Shown here piece by piece: positions 44,022 through 53,435 of a stretch of 64,000 nucleotides of DNA. The position numbers were made by a program, and so were the translations under genes. Within the stretch, counting starts at the first letter, position 1, and every line of letters starts with the position of its first letter. This DNA comes from Streptococcus oralis. Its GTDB lineage: Bacteria; Bacillota; Bacilli; Lactobacillales; Streptococcaceae. The notes under the pieces are model-generated. The model was given only the letters and a program-made list of their open reading frames with translations. It was not told the DNA's origin and searched no databases. The stretch is taken from positions 1,593,501 through 1,657,500 of the forward strand of contig NZ_CP046523.1 in the NCBI RefSeq assembly GCF_021497885.1, written 5' to 3'.

Positions 44022-44282
44022 ATGAATTTATTTATTCCAGACGAAGTGATTCGGCAATTTCAATCACTAATATCAGATACTGTTAAGAAAGAACTGGATA
44101 AATTTTTGGATATTAATGAAAATACCAATCAATTTTTAAATAAAAAGCAGACTTGTGAATATTTGAATATATCCAACAATACTTTAGACAACTGGATTAA
44201 GCAAGGCTTACCTTGCATTAAGGTTGGAAAAACTGTTCGCTTTAGCAAAACAGAAATCAATCGCTGGTTACAAAAGCAGTAG
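44022..44282 (+). CDS. Excisionase (MerR-like HTH), element B
   Basis: The 86-residue protein has the HTH segment KKQTCEYLNISNNTLDNWIK (about residues 42-61) and ends GKTVRFSKTEINRWLQKQ. It is closely related to the Xis of element A (22376-22639) in the second half and more diverged in the first. A 67-base gap with a TATAAT-containing inverted repeat (44290-44316) separates it from int. Confidence 0.88.
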   Translation: MNLFIPDEVIRQFQSLISDTVKKELDKFLDINENTNQFLNKKQTCEYLNISNNTLDNWIKQGLPCIKVGKTVRFSKTEINRWLQKQ

Positions 44283-44349
44283 AAATTCTATGGTCATTTG
44301 TTATAATGTAACCATGGTATTTTCTAGCTCAATTCAAAAGGAGAATACT

Positions 44350-45567
44350 ATGTCTATTACAAAAACTAAAAACGGAACCTATCGCTTACGTGTTTATATT
44401 CGTGAGGAGGTTAAATCTTCGCTAGGTATTGATAAGAAAGTGATTGAAAAACGGTTCAAATCAAGGGATGAAGCAAAAAGATACGAACGAGAACTTCAAA
44501 ATAAGATTGATAAAATTCTTAGTGGCGGATCTGCTTCATTAGAGAATAGCGGTTCTATTCTCTTTTCGGATTTCTATCAAAACGTTTGGTGGCAATCTTA
44601 CAAAGCAGGTCAAACTACTTCTGCTGCCAAACCACCATCTCAAGCAACTATAGTTGGAACAGAAATTGCTTTTAGAAAACACATCTTACCCTTACTTGGG
44701 AATTATTCAATAGACTTTCTTAATCAAAATAAGCAAGTTGTGCTAAATCTATTGACTCAAAAGGCTGAAGAATATGCAAATTTCAAAGTTATCAGGAGCT
44801 ACGTTAACTCTATCTTTGACTGGGCAGAAGAATTAGAGTATATCGAAACTAATCGTCTCTCTAAAACCATTAGCCGTATCAAAGCAACTAAGAAAATCAA
44901 GCTACAGGAATCTAAAAAAGATGAAGATTTATATCTATCTCAAGAAGAACTTCAAGCATGGTTTACAGCTTTTGAAAAGGATTTAGAGACTGAAAAAATT
45001 CTATTCAAAGACTATGTTTTGTTCTATACTACCTTCTTTTTAGGAGATAGAAAGTCAGAGAGCTACGCTTTGCAATGGAAACATATTGATTTCAAAAATC
45101 AACAAATTCAATTGGTTCAAGCCTTAGATCGATATAAAAATCGAAAGTCAACTAAAGGGAATAAAAAGACGATTTTTTCGATTCCACAAGAACTTACCGA
45201 CTTGTTAAATTCTTGGAAGAAGCAACAAAAATCTGAACTGGCTTCATTTAACATCATGCAGACTCCAGAACAGTATGTGTTTACGTACATTGATACAAAG
45301 GGAAATGTAAACAGTTGTCTCCATGCTGATTACCTTAACAACAAGATGAAATCTGTTAAGCGTCGTCATCCAGATCTTGCACATGCAACCCCTCATAAAT
45401 TACGACATACAGGAGCCACACTCGCTAAACAGGCAGGAACCCCTATGGAAGATATTTCTGAAGCACTCACTCACAGTGATACAATTACAACTAAGACTTA
45501 TGTCAACACTTCAAATGTAATTCCAATGGCTGTTGGAGAAATTGCCTTTCGTAATCTTAAAAAATAA
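44350..45567 (+). CDS. Tyrosine integrase of element B, rpsI-specific
   Basis: The 405-residue protein starts MSITKTKNGTYRLRVYI at 44350 behind AAAGGAGA; a longer in-frame start would overlap xis and lack a site. Arm-binding N-terminus (1-60), core-binding domain (about 75-190) and catalytic domain follow, with Arg in GDRKSE, HKLRHTG, His in THSDT and the nucleophile Tyr in KTYVNTS near residue 390. It is intact, ends 87 bases from the attachment repeat, and is similar to the broken integrase of element A throughout. It should integrate and excise at the rpsI 3' end. Confidence 0.95.
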   Translation: MSITKTKNGTYRLRVYIREEVKSSLGIDKKVIEKRFKSRDEAKRYERELQNKIDKILSGGSASLENSGSILFSDFYQNVWWQSYKAGQTTSAAKPPSQATIVGTEIAFRKHILPLLGNYSIDFLNQNKQVVLNLLTQKAEEYANFKVIRSYVNSIFDWAEELEYIETNRLSKTISRIKATKKIKLQESKKDEDLYLSQEELQAWFTAFEKDLETEKILFKDYVLFYTTFFLGDRKSESYALQWKHIDFKNQQIQLVQALDRYKNRKSTKGNKKTIFSIPQELTDLLNSWKKQQKSELASFNIMQTPEQYVFTYIDTKGNVNSCLHADYLNNKMKSVKRRHPDLAHATPHKLRHTGATLAKQAGTPMEDISEALTHSDTITTKTYVNTSNVIPMAVGEIAFRNLKK

Positions 45568-45568
45568 T

Positions 45569-45603
45569 AGTGTGAATTTGGTGTGAAAAGTGGTGTGAAT
45601 TTT
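45569..45603 (+). promoter_or_regulatory. Right-end integrase arm-type sites of element B
   Basis: AGTGTGAATTT, GGTGTGAAAAG and GGTGTGAATTTT lie in tandem directly after the int stop codon. They match the left-end sites at 24186-24246 and differ from the AAGGTAAACTTT sites of element A. Confidence 0.7.
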
Positions 45604-45619
45604 GCTAAAAATAATCAAA

Positions 45620-45653
45620 AAAACACCCCATGGTGTGAACCATGAAGTGCTTC
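45620..45653 (-). terminator. Element-supplied terminator for rpsI (and int)
   Basis: On the minus strand CATGGT and ACCATG pair, with outer CAC/GTG pairs, and the stem is followed by TTTTTTT. It is on the element side of the attachment repeat, so element B provides the rpsI transcript end. The same block is the relic at 15214-15246. Confidence 0.75.
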
Positions 45654-45727
45654 GAAACGTTGATATAATCGTATTGATTAACGTTTTGAGAATTGTGATG
45701 CTTTACGAGCTTTCTTAAGACCTGGTT
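45654..45727 (-). repeat. Attachment-site copy 3, overlapping the rpsI 3' end
   Basis: The 74 bases are identical to 24006-24079. The part from 45678 codes the last residues of S9 ([14 protein letters not shown]). Insertion regenerates a full rpsI reading frame. Identity stops after CCTGGTT, inside the gene. Confidence 0.93.
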
Positions 45728-46070
45728 TCTTACGTTCAACTTTACGTGAGTCACGTGTAAGAAGACCTGCGCGTTTCAATGAATCGCGGAAGTCTGGGTC
45801 TACTTGAAGAAGGGCACGAGCGATACCGTGACGGATAGCTCCTGATTGACCAGCGTATCCACCACCTACAACGTTAACGAAAACGTCGTATGAACCTACA
45901 GTTGAAGTAACTGCGAATGGTTGGTTGATTACAAGACGAAGGTCAGCGTGTGGGATGTACTCTTCAACATCTTTTTTGTTAACAGTGATTTTACCAGTTC
46001 CTGGAACAAGGCGAACGCGTGCAACAGCGTTTTTACGACGTCCAGTACCTGCATATTGTGCTTGTGACAT
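45678..46070 (-). CDS. rpsI: 30S ribosomal protein S9
   Basis: The 130-residue protein has the S9 signatures [14 protein letters not shown], the [19 protein letters not shown] loop and the C-terminal tail ASQFSKR, whose final Arg contacts the P-site tRNA. It follows rplM by 18 bases in the usual rplM-rpsI operon. Its last 50 bases double as attachment site for the mobile elements, and the coding sequence is intact. Confidence 0.98.
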   Translation of the reverse strand: MSQAQYAGTGRRKNAVARVRLVPGTGKITVNKKDVEEYIPHADLRLVINQPFAVTSTVGSYDVFVNVVGGGYAGQSGAIRHGIARALLQVDPDFRDSLKRAGLLTRDSRKVERKKPGLKKARKASQFSKR

Positions 46071-46088
46071 ACTTTATTGTTCCTTTCC

Positions 46089-46535
46089 TTAGATAAGTCC
46101 TGAAATATCAAGAACTTCTGGTTGTTGTGCAGCGTGAGTGTGCTCAGCTCCAACGAATACTTTCAATTTCATACCTTGAGCGCGGCCAAGAGTATTGTGT
46201 GGAAGCATACCTTTAACTGATTTTTCGATCAAACGTACTGCATTTTTAGAACGAAGTTCACCAGCAGAGATTTGTTTCAATCCACCTGGGTGGTTTGAGT
46301 GAGTGTAGTAGATCTTATCAGTTGCTTTTTTACCAGTCAATTTAACTTTTTCAGCATTGATAACGATTACGAAGTCACCTGTATCAGTGTGTGGTGTGAA
46401 TGTTGGTTTGTTTTTTCCGCGAAGTACGCTAGCAACAACTGCTGAAAGGCGTCCAAGAGGTACATCAGTTGCGTCAACAACGTACCATTTGCGTTCTACT
46501 TGGCCTGGTTTAGCCATGAATGTAGTTTTGTTCAT
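46089..46535 (-). CDS. rplM: 50S ribosomal protein L13
   Basis: The 148-residue protein starts [22 protein letters not shown] at 46535, the family start, behind TAGGAGA. A longer open frame to 46649 only covers the leader. Signatures include [23 protein letters not shown] and [13 protein letters not shown]13 is an early assembly protein. It heads the rplM-rpsI operon behind an L13-type leader. Confidence 0.98.
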   Translation of the reverse strand: MNKTTFMAKPGQVERKWYVVDATDVPLGRLSAVVASVLRGKNKPTFTPHTDTGDFVIVINAEKVKLTGKKATDKIYYTHSNHPGGLKQISAGELRSKNAVRLIEKSVKGMLPHNTLGRAQGMKLKVFVGAEHTHAAQQPEVLDISGLI

Positions 46536-46544
46536 GATTTCTCC

Positions 46545-46645
46545 TATATGAATATCATTTTTGTTTACGGGGCGGATGTTCCGGTCCGCGGGGTATTTGA
46601 AAGGTTCCGGGGCCTTACAAATGGGGTAAACAATACCGTCTACTA
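46545..46645 (-). promoter_or_regulatory. L13-type ribosomal protein leader
   Basis: The minus-strand 5' region of rplM is GC-rich against its surroundings, with paired segments such as GGCCCCGGAACC, CCCCGCGGACCGGAAC and a final GTTTAC-type strand that can pair with the first. This layout is that of the Firmicute L13 leader, where L13 represses its own operon. The assignment is by position and base pairing read by eye. Confidence 0.75.
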
Positions 46646-46674
46646 TCATACCAAATTTTACTACTAAAAGTCAA
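46645..46674 (-). promoter_or_regulatory. Promoter of rplM-rpsI
   Basis: On the minus strand TTGACT (46669-46674) and TATGAT (46645-46650) are separated by 18 bases. Confidence 0.8.
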
Positions 46675-46719
46675 TAGATATGAAAAATATTTTTACTGAT
46701 TTCGCTGTTTAACATCTAG

Positions 46720-46741
46720 AAAAACCTCGCTTTCGCGAGGC
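46720..46741 (-). terminator. Terminator of the ABC exporter operon
   Basis: On the minus strand CCTCGC and GCGAGG pair around GAAA and are followed by five T. It lies just after the permease stop codon. Confidence 0.92.
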
Positions 46742-46745
46742 TCTC

Positions 46746-47945
46746 CTATTTGTAAGCTAAGGCACGTTTAAAGGTTTTCCAGATTCCTAAATCATCCGTT
46801 TGAAGGACTAGGCTGGCATACATGCGTCCGATAAAGACTGTTGCAGTGACTGCAAAAGCAACCGTTATGGCAAGGGAAACCCAAGCTTCTAGACCACTTG
46901 CATACCCATTTATAGCTCTAAATGGCATAAAGAAGGTCGAAATGAAAGGAATGTAGGAACCAATTTTCAGAACTAAATTATCCCCAGCAGCACCTAGAGA
47001 GGTCACACCGACAAATCCTGCTATAATCAAGATCATCAATGGAGACAAGGCCTTTCCTGAATCCTCAGGGCGAGAAACCATAGATCCTAGGAAAGCTGCT
47101 AAAACAACGTACATAAAGAGGCTAACCAAGACAAACAATAAGGTATTGAGCGAGAATGCCTCTCCTATATGGTTTAAAATACCAGATTGTGCCAAGATTG
47201 GGATATCTTTAAAGAGCAGAATGGCAACCAGCCCACCCACGACGTAAATGCCAATATGAGTCAAAATCACAAGAAGCAGAGCCAGCATGCGAGCGTAGAA
47301 ATAATGACTAGCTCGGATACTAGAGAAGACCACCTCCATGATTTTAGTTCCTTTCTCGCTAGCCACTTCCTGAGCAGTGACACTAGCATAGGTAATCAAA
47401 ATCATATAAAGGAAGAAACCGAGCCCTGCGGCCGCGATGGTTTGAACAATTTTTTTATTTTCCTTGGATTCATCAATCCTCTCAGTAAAGTCAACAGTTT
47501 GACTCAAGCGTTTTTCCTGTTCTTGAGACAAATTGGCTGCCGAACGATTGAGTTGGTATTGCAGTTCATTTAGCTTATTGGTTACAGCTAGCTTGATGCC
47601 ACTTTCAAGAGAGGTTTCACCATGATAGACGGCCTTGATGACGCTGTCCTCTTGGTCGACGGTTAGGTAACCCTTGATTTTCTCATCCTTGACAGCCTGC
47701 TGGGCACTGGCTTCATCCTTGTAGTCAAAGTTAATACCATTGGTACTCTTGAGTCCCTCAGCTACAGATGGCACTGTTGTTACTACTGCTACCTTGCTAT
47801 TTTTAGCCATCGAAGAATTTTGTAGATAGCCGATTCCTACAGATAAGGCTAAAAAGAGGAACGGCGAAATCACCATAAAGAAGAAACTCCACGACTTGAC
47901 ATGCCGAAGATAGGTTTCCTTCATTACAACCCACATATTTCTCAT
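46746..47945 (-). CDS. ABC exporter permease, NatB/YhaP-like
   Basis: The 399-residue protein has one N-terminal helix (about 20-42), a large extracellular domain (43-170) and five to six C-terminal helices, the layout of ABC-2 permeases of the NatB/YhaP type. The TYASVTAQEVASEKGTKIMEVVFSSI segment is the usual cytoplasmic coupling motif. It overlaps the ATPase gene by four bases. Relatives are linked to sodium, antibiotic or peptide export, so the substrate is not known. Confidence 0.88.
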   Translation of the reverse strand: MRNMWVVMKETYLRHVKSWSFFFMVISPFLFLALSVGIGYLQNSSMAKNSKVAVVTTVPSVAEGLKSTNGINFDYKDEASAQQAVKDEKIKGYLTVDQEDSVIKAVYHGETSLESGIKLAVTNKLNELQYQLNRSAANLSQEQEKRLSQTVDFTERIDESKENKKIVQTIAAAGLGFFLYMILITYASVTAQEVASEKGTKIMEVVFSSIRASHYFYARMLALLLVILTHIGIYVVGGLVAILLFKDIPILAQSGILNHIGEAFSLNTLLFVLVSLFMYVVLAAFLGSMVSRPEDSGKALSPLMILIIAGFVGVTSLGAAGDNLVLKIGSYIPFISTFFMPFRAINGYASGLEAWVSLAITVAFAVTATVFIGRMYASLVLQTDDLGIWKTFKRALAYK

Positions 47946-48835
47946 ACTTCCACCCCTGATTCTAGTTTAAAGATTTCATCGATTGTTGGAGCTTGTTGGT
48001 CAAAGGTCGCAATATATTGACCTTGAGTGAGGATTGGGAAGAGTTCCCTTCCAGCACTCTCATCATCTAGGATCAATTTCCAACTGCCTTGCTTGGTCAA
48101 GCTTACCTGTTTGACATGAGGAAGGTTTTCCAGTTCTTCCTTGCTTCGTTCACTTGAAACAAAGAGACGTGTTTTCCCATATTGATTGCGAACATCCTGA
48201 ACAGGTCCATGCAAGACCACACGCCCATCACGAATCATCAGAATATCATCGCAAAGTTCCTCGACGTTGGTCATAACATGGTCAGAAAAGATAATGATTG
48301 CACCGCGCTCTTTCTCTTTCAAGATGACCTGCTTGAGCAACTCAGTATTGACTGGATCCAAACCACTAAAAGGCTCATCCAGGATAATCAAGTCTGGCTC
48401 ATGGATCAGGGTGATAATCAGCTGAATTTTCTGCTGATTCCCTTTGGAGAGGCTCTTGATTTTATCAGTCAGCTTTCCTTTCACTTCCAGTTTCTCCATC
48501 CATTGAGGGAGTTTTTCCTTGACCTCCTTAGCATCCATGCCCTTTAGAGTAGCCAAGTAGCGAACTTGCTCAAGGACTGTCAATTTAGGCATAAGGCTGC
48601 GTTCCTCAGGCAGATAGCCAATCCGAGCATAGGTTTCCTGACGAATCTCCTGCCCATCCAGACTGATCTCTCCTTGATACTCTAAAAATTTCAACATACT
48701 GTGGAAAATCGTTGTTTTCCCAGCACCATTTTTCCCTACAAGCCCAAGAATCCGTCCTGGACTTGCTTGAAAATCTACACCAAACAAGACTTGCTTGGAG
48801 CCGAAACTTTTCTCTAGATTTCTTACTTCTAGCAT
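47942..48835 (-). CDS. ABC exporter ATP-binding protein, NatA/YhaQ-like
   Basis: The 297-residue protein has Walker A GLVGKNGAGKTT, signature LSKGNQQKIQL and Walker B LIILDEPFSGLDP, then a C-terminal domain of about 90 residues typical of NatA/YhaQ ATPases. It starts the two-gene operon and overlaps the permease. It powers export through the partner. Confidence 0.93.
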   Translation of the reverse strand: MLEVRNLEKSFGSKQVLFGVDFQASPGRILGLVGKNGAGKTTIFHSMLKFLEYQGEISLDGQEIRQETYARIGYLPEERSLMPKLTVLEQVRYLATLKGMDAKEVKEKLPQWMEKLEVKGKLTDKIKSLSKGNQQKIQLIITLIHEPDLIILDEPFSGLDPVNTELLKQVILKEKERGAIIIFSDHVMTNVEELCDDILMIRDGRVVLHGPVQDVRNQYGKTRLFVSSERSKEELENLPHVKQVSLTKQGSWKLILDDESAGRELFPILTQGQYIATFDQQAPTIDEIFKLESGVEV

Positions 48836-49058
48836 TTTTCACCTCCGAAATATGTTGCACTTATTATACTCCTTTTTGATAGCCTTTACAAGGATTTATG
48901 TACATTTTTATCTTGTTCATCCTTCCTTAAAAACTAAACTCTCTAAGGATTTTGAGTACCCAAGTGATAGAACAATTATAGTCCATTAAAGTGCATAAAG
49001 GTGCTTTTACTCCTCAATTGTCCATTTTTGATCCTGAATTGTCATTTTGAAAAGCAAA

Positions 49059-49080
49059 AATCCACCCCGAAGGATGGATT
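49059..49080 (-). terminator. Terminator of the pheS-GNAT-pheT operon
   Basis: On the minus strand AATCCATCC and GGGTGGATT pair around TTCG and run into T-rich sequence, directly after the pheT stop codon. Confidence 0.9.
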
Positions 49081-49086
49081 GATGAG

Positions 49087-51492
49087 TTAACGCACTTCTG
49101 CATTCACTTTTTCTTCGAGTGAAGCTTGGATTTTTTCCATGTAGCGCGCCACTTCTTCGTCCGTCAGGCTATCTTCTGGATTTTGGAAGGTCAAGCTATA
49201 GGCCATTGACTTCATACCAAGTCCCAATTTTTCACCTGAGAAGACGTCAAAGAGTTTGATATCTGTCAAACGTTTCACGCCTGCAGCTCGGATAGCATCT
49301 ACAACTTCTTGGTGAGTGACTTCTGCCTTGAGAAGTAGAGCAATATCACGACTAACCGCTGGGAATTTGGTAATTTCCACAAATGGAGTAGCTGGTTGAA
49401 GGGCAACTTCGATAGCTGAAAGGTTGAGCTCCGCTACATACGTTTCTGGAATATCATAAGCCTTGGCAGTGACTGGATGCACTTGGCCAAGGAAACCAAG
49501 AACTTGGTCACCGAGTGAAATCACAGCTGTACGGCCTGGGTGAAGACTAGCAATTTCATCTGTTGCTGTATAGGTCACTGCAAGGCCCAAGCGAGTAAAG
49601 AGCGATTCTAGAATTCCCTTAGCATAGAAGAAATCAACTGGAACTGCTGCCGTTTGGAAATCTTTTTCAGCAACCAAGCCTGTCAAGGCAAAGGCAAAGC
49701 TATTGATCTCATTTGGAAGTTCTTCTTTTGGATTACCTGTTTGTTCAAAGACTTTTCCAATCTCGTAAAGTGCCAAGTTTTTGTTCTTACGAGCCACGTT
49801 GTAGGCAACTGTATCAAGGATACCTGAAATCATATTTTGACGGAGGACTGAACGATCCACTGTCATTGGCCACATGAGTTCTGTCAGCTTGCTTGGTTGA
49901 GCTGTAAACTCAACTGCTTTTTCAGGAGTTGTCAGAGCGTAGGTAATGATTTCTGTCAAACCCGCTCCTTCGGCGATGGTACGAACTTGGCGACGCAATT
50001 TTTGTGTCGCAGTCAATTCACCAGCTGTACCATCATCTTTTGGAAGACTAGTTGGCAAGCGATCATAACCATAGATACGGGCGATTTCTTCAAAGAGGTC
50101 CGCTTCGATAGTGATATCCCAACGACGACGGGGTACGCTGACTGTAAATGATTCTGCATTGCTAGAAAGGCCAAAGCCAAGACGACGGAAGACATCTTCC
50201 ACATCAGCATAGGAAAGCTCCGTACCAAGGACGCGGTTAACGTCTGCAAGAGTCGAAGAAACTTCCACATCAGAAGTATCAAGCTGGCCTGCTGAAACGA
50301 TTCCCTTACGAACCGTCGCACCTGCAAGCTCAGCAATCATGCTAGCTGCCGCATCAAGGGCTTCATTGACTGTTGCTACATTAATGCCTTTTTCAAAACG
50401 AGAAGATGACTCAGAACGAAGGTTGAGGCGACCGCTAGTCTTGCGAATCGATTTGCCATTGAAAACAGCCGCTTCAAGGACAACACGACTAGATTTTTCA
50501 GAGATTTCTGTAGCCTGCCCGCCCATGACACCTGCAAGAGCTACTGGCTTGTCTGCGACAGTGATGACTATGTCATTTGTTTCCAAGTCACGTTCTTCAC
50601 CGTCCAAGGTCACCAATTTTTCACCAGCACGCGCTTCACGCACACGGATGTCAGTCCCTTCAAAGGTATCCAAGTCAAAGGCATGCATTGGTTGACCAAA
50701 GTAGAGCAGGATGTAGTTGGTTACGTCTACGACATTGTTAATCGGACGGATGCCTTCGTTCATAAGGAGGTTTTGCAACCATTGTGGACTTGGTGCGATG
50801 GTCACATTGTCCAAGATACGGGCCGCATAATAAGGTGCCTTGTCTGTCTCAATGCTTACAGAAAGGGCATCTGCTGCAGTTTCATTGGTTTCTGTTAAAC
50901 TGAATTCTTTAAAGTTGACTGCCTTGTCATAGATGGCTGCCACTTCGTGCGCTACGCCACACATAGAAAGAGCGTCCGCACGGTTGGGTGTGATGGAAAG
51001 TTCGATGATTTCATCATCCAAGTCTAGGTAAGAAAAGACTTCATCCCCTGGAACAGCATCTTGAGGCAAGATTTGAATACCATCTGCAAATTCCTTTGGC
51101 ACAACTGAGTCAGAAATACCTAATTCACCAAGTGAACAGATCATTCCAAGTGACTCCAAGCCACGGATTTTCCCTTTTTTAATCTTGTAATTGTCAGCAA
51201 TACGAGCTCCTGGAAGAGCTACCATGACCTTGATACCAGCACACACATTTGGGGCACCACAGACGATCTGACGCGCTTCTTCTTCGCCCACATTAACCTG
51301 ACAAACATGAAGGTGCGTTCCTGGCACATCTTCGCAAGACAAGACCTCACCGACGACAATTTTTGAGAGACCGGCAGCTGGTGATTCGACACCCTCTACC
51401 TCAATCCCTGTAGTTGACATTTTTTCAGCCAACTCTTGTGATGGCACATCAATGTCCACCAATTCTTTTAACCATTTATAAGATACAAGCAT
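49087..51492 (-). CDS. pheT: Phenylalanyl-tRNA synthetase beta subunit
   Basis: The 801-residue protein has the full PheT layout: N-terminal [15 protein letters not shown], the tRNA-binding (EMAP-like) domain, the B3/B4 editing region with [24 protein letters not shown]5 domain, catalytic-like core, and C-terminal FDX-ACB anticodon-binding domain ending with [16 protein letters not shown]. With PheS it forms the alpha2beta2 enzyme that charges tRNA-Phe. It lies 76 bases after the GNAT gene. Confidence 0.98.
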   Translation of the reverse strand: MLVSYKWLKELVDIDVPSQELAEKMSTTGIEVEGVESPAAGLSKIVVGEVLSCEDVPGTHLHVCQVNVGEEEARQIVCGAPNVCAGIKVMVALPGARIADNYKIKKGKIRGLESLGMICSLGELGISDSVVPKEFADGIQILPQDAVPGDEVFSYLDLDDEIIELSITPNRADALSMCGVAHEVAAIYDKAVNFKEFSLTETNETAADALSVSIETDKAPYYAARILDNVTIAPSPQWLQNLLMNEGIRPINNVVDVTNYILLYFGQPMHAFDLDTFEGTDIRVREARAGEKLVTLDGEERDLETNDIVITVADKPVALAGVMGGQATEISEKSSRVVLEAAVFNGKSIRKTSGRLNLRSESSSRFEKGINVATVNEALDAAASMIAELAGATVRKGIVSAGQLDTSDVEVSSTLADVNRVLGTELSYADVEDVFRRLGFGLSSNAESFTVSVPRRRWDITIEADLFEEIARIYGYDRLPTSLPKDDGTAGELTATQKLRRQVRTIAEGAGLTEIITYALTTPEKAVEFTAQPSKLTELMWPMTVDRSVLRQNMISGILDTVAYNVARKNKNLALYEIGKVFEQTGNPKEELPNEINSFAFALTGLVAEKDFQTAAVPVDFFYAKGILESLFTRLGLAVTYTATDEIASLHPGRTAVISLGDQVLGFLGQVHPVTAKAYDIPETYVAELNLSAIEVALQPATPFVEITKFPAVSRDIALLLKAEVTHQEVVDAIRAAGVKRLTDIKLFDVFSGEKLGLGMKSMAYSLTFQNPEDSLTDEEVARYMEKIQASLEEKVNAEVR

Positions 51493-51568
51493 AATTTAGT
51501 TCTCCAGAATGACAGTTGCCACTCTAGTTCTTTTCCTTTCCTATCATTTCAATAGAAGAATCCTCTTC

Positions 51569-52078
51569 TTACCTTAATTTCTTTTTCAGTAACCAATCTG
51601 TATCTACTTTTTGACCAACCATAAAACTATGTTGGCTAAATTTTTCAAAACCATATCGGTTATAAAACGCTTGAGCTTTTGTATTATGCTCCCAAACACC
51701 TAACCAAGCCCAGGAAAAACTATTTTTGGTAGCAAGTTCAAGAGCGAATTCAAACAGTTGCTTACCTAGTCCAAATCCTTGGAATTTTTGTAGCACATAG
51801 AGGCGTTGAATTTCAAAAGCACCCTCTAATTCTCTCTCAGTCTGAGCACTTCCCCAGTTGACTTTGAGAAAACCAGCTATCTCCTCTTCATGCATAATGA
51901 AATAGGTTTCGGAATCTGGATTTTCCAACTCAGTTGGCAAAACTCTCAGACTATAAGTCTCTTCAAAGTATTCCTGTAACTGCTCTTCCGTATTATCATG
52001 AGCAAATGTTTCACGAAAGGTTTGTTTGGCAATTTTGGACAACACCCCAATATCTGCCTTTTCTACTTTTCTAATCAT
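51569..52078 (-). CDS. GNAT-family N-acetyltransferase
   Basis: The 169-residue protein has the GNAT fold pattern, with IQRLYVLQKFQGFGLGKQLFEFAL containing the Q-x-x-G-x-G acetyl-CoA loop and AQAFYNRYGFEKFSQHSF as the C-terminal motif B. Substrate unknown. It overlaps the pheS stop codon by one base (TAATG) and precedes pheT. An acetyltransferase between pheS and pheT is a feature of mitis-group streptococci. Confidence 0.92.
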   Translation of the reverse strand: MIRKVEKADIGVLSKIAKQTFRETFAHDNTEEQLQEYFEETYSLRVLPTELENPDSETYFIMHEEEIAGFLKVNWGSAQTERELEGAFEIQRLYVLQKFQGFGLGKQLFEFALELATKNSFSWAWLGVWEHNTKAQAFYNRYGFEKFSQHSFMVGQKVDTDWLLKKKLR

Positions 52079-53124
52079 TATTTAAACTGTTCTGAGAAGC
52101 GGACATCTCCTTGATAGAATCCACGGATATCGTTGATTCCGTAACGAAGCATGGCTACACGCTCTTGTCCAAGACCAAAGGCAAATCCAGAGTAGACAGT
52201 CGCATCGATTCCACTCATTTCAAGGACACGTGGGTGAACCATACCAGCACCCATGATTTCGATCCAACCTGTTTTCTTACATACGTTACAGCCTTCTCCA
52301 CCACACTTAAAGCAAGAAACATCCACCTCGACAGATGGCTCTGTGAATGGGAAATAAGATGGGCGCAAACGAATTTGACGCTCTTCGCCAAACATTTTTT
52401 GGACAATCAACTGAAGCGTTCCTTGAAGATCAGCCATAGAGATGTTTTTCCCAACAACCAAACCTTCGATTTGGTGGAATTGGTGACTGTGGGTTGCATC
52501 GTCTGTGTCACGACGGAACACGCGCCCCGGTGAGATCATTTTCAAAGGACCTTTTGAAAAATCATGAGCATCCATAGCACGCGCCTGAACTGGAGACGTG
52601 TGGGTACGGAGTAAAATCTCTTCTGTGATGTAGAAAGTATCCTGCATATCGCGAGCTGGGTGATCTTTTGGAAGGTTCATACGCTCGAAGTTATAGTAGT
52701 CTTGCTCCACTTCAAAACCATCCACGACTTGGTAACCCATCCCGATGAAAATATCTTCGATTTCTTCACTGGTTTGTGTCAAAACGTGACGGTGACCTGT
52801 CGCAACTGGGCGACCTGGAAGTGTCACATCAATGCTCTCACTTGCTAGTTGAGCTGCGACTTTCTTTTCTTCCAAGAGCTTTGCTGTTTCTTCAAAGGCC
52901 GCTGTCAAGATATCACGCGCTTCATTGACGTGTTTCCCGATGATTGGACGCATCTCAGCAGAGACATCCTTCATCCCTTTGAGGATTTCCGTAAGCGACC
53001 CTTTTTTACCAAGGACAGAGACACGCAAGTCTTGCATCTCTTTTTCATTTTCAGCAGTAATCTGCTTCAAGCTAGCCAGCGTTTCTTCTCGAAGCGCTTT
53101 TAATTGTTCTTCAATAGTTGACAT
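52078..53124 (-). CDS. pheS: Phenylalanyl-tRNA synthetase alpha subunit
   Basis: The 348-residue protein starts [19 protein letters not shown] at 53124 behind GGAGGA, giving the usual N-terminal coiled coil. The upstream in-frame ATG at 53205 would begin inside the T-box. Class II motifs follow: [26 protein letters not shown] and the motif 3 [14 protein letters not shown]. The [17 protein letters not shown] insert has four Cys. It forms the catalytic subunit of PheRS. Confidence 0.98.
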   Translation of the reverse strand: MSTIEEQLKALREETLASLKQITAENEKEMQDLRVSVLGKKGSLTEILKGMKDVSAEMRPIIGKHVNEARDILTAAFEETAKLLEEKKVAAQLASESIDVTLPGRPVATGHRHVLTQTSEEIEDIFIGMGYQVVDGFEVEQDYYNFERMNLPKDHPARDMQDTFYITEEILLRTHTSPVQARAMDAHDFSKGPLKMISPGRVFRRDTDDATHSHQFHQIEGLVVGKNISMADLQGTLQLIVQKMFGEERQIRLRPSYFPFTEPSVEVDVSCFKCGGEGCNVCKKTGWIEIMGAGMVHPRVLEMSGIDATVYSGFAFGLGQERVAMLRYGINDIRGFYQGDVRFSEQFK

Positions 53125-53170
53125 AATTCCTCCATCAGTCTCTCGTAGATAAAAAGAAAACCACATGCCA

Positions 53171-53350
53171 AAAACTCCACTCGGAGCGTTGACACGCGGT
53201 ACCATCCGTTTTCATCTGACAAGTCAGACCTTCATTTCTAAATCCATGCGCAAGTGAATTCACCCAGCTTTCATATAGAGAGCTTGCAGTCACGGCTCTC
53301 CTCCCTGATATACTTCCCTTGAGTTACTAGTCTTGCGGATTCCTATTCAA
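53171..53350 (-). promoter_or_regulatory. T-box riboswitch controlling pheS-GNAT-pheT
   Basis: The minus-strand leader holds the T-box core GGATGGTACCGCG (53195-53207), preceded by long stem I sequences and followed by a CTCC/GGAG hairpin with T-run (53171-53188). Uncharged tRNA-Phe would stabilise the antiterminator. Promoter TTGTTT/TAAACT (17-base spacing) lies at 53360-53388. Confidence 0.92.
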
Positions 53351-53359
53351 TTACTACTT

Positions 53360-53388
53360 AGTTTATCAGATTTTTAGTTAAAAAACAA
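53360..53388 (-). promoter_or_regulatory. Promoter of the pheS operon
   Basis: On the minus strand TTGTTT (53383-53388) and TAAACT (53360-53365) are separated by 17 bases, just upstream of the T-box leader. Confidence 0.65.
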
Positions 53389-53435
53389 GTTAGATTAGAC
53401 TAATTTCAGTATAAAAAGGAACAAGACACAATGCA

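Larger units (their letters stand above)
24006..45727. mobile_element. Element B: integrative mobilizable element at rpsI (about 21.6 kb)
   Basis: It is bounded by the identical 74-bp attachment copies 2 and 3, with Xis and an intact integrase at the right end next to rpsI. Backbone region 38.0-45.6 kb: PezAT, a 120-residue protein, a large inverted repeat, a recombinase-like gene and a frameshifted replication-like gene. Cargo region 24.4-37.7 kb: LacI regulator, MgtC, ABC importer, 2H phosphoesterase, galE, galT, PhoU, PP2C and a wall-anchored beta-helix protein. No type IV secretion genes and no intact relaxase are seen, so it may move only with help. Confidence 0.85.

Noticed and set aside
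46536..46649. N-terminal extension of L13
   Set aside because: The extra codons coincide with the structured L13-type leader; the true start has TAGGAGA and gives the normal protein length.
53125..53205. Longer PheS start at 53205
   Set aside because: It lies in the T-box terminator region and would add residues absent from other PheS proteins.
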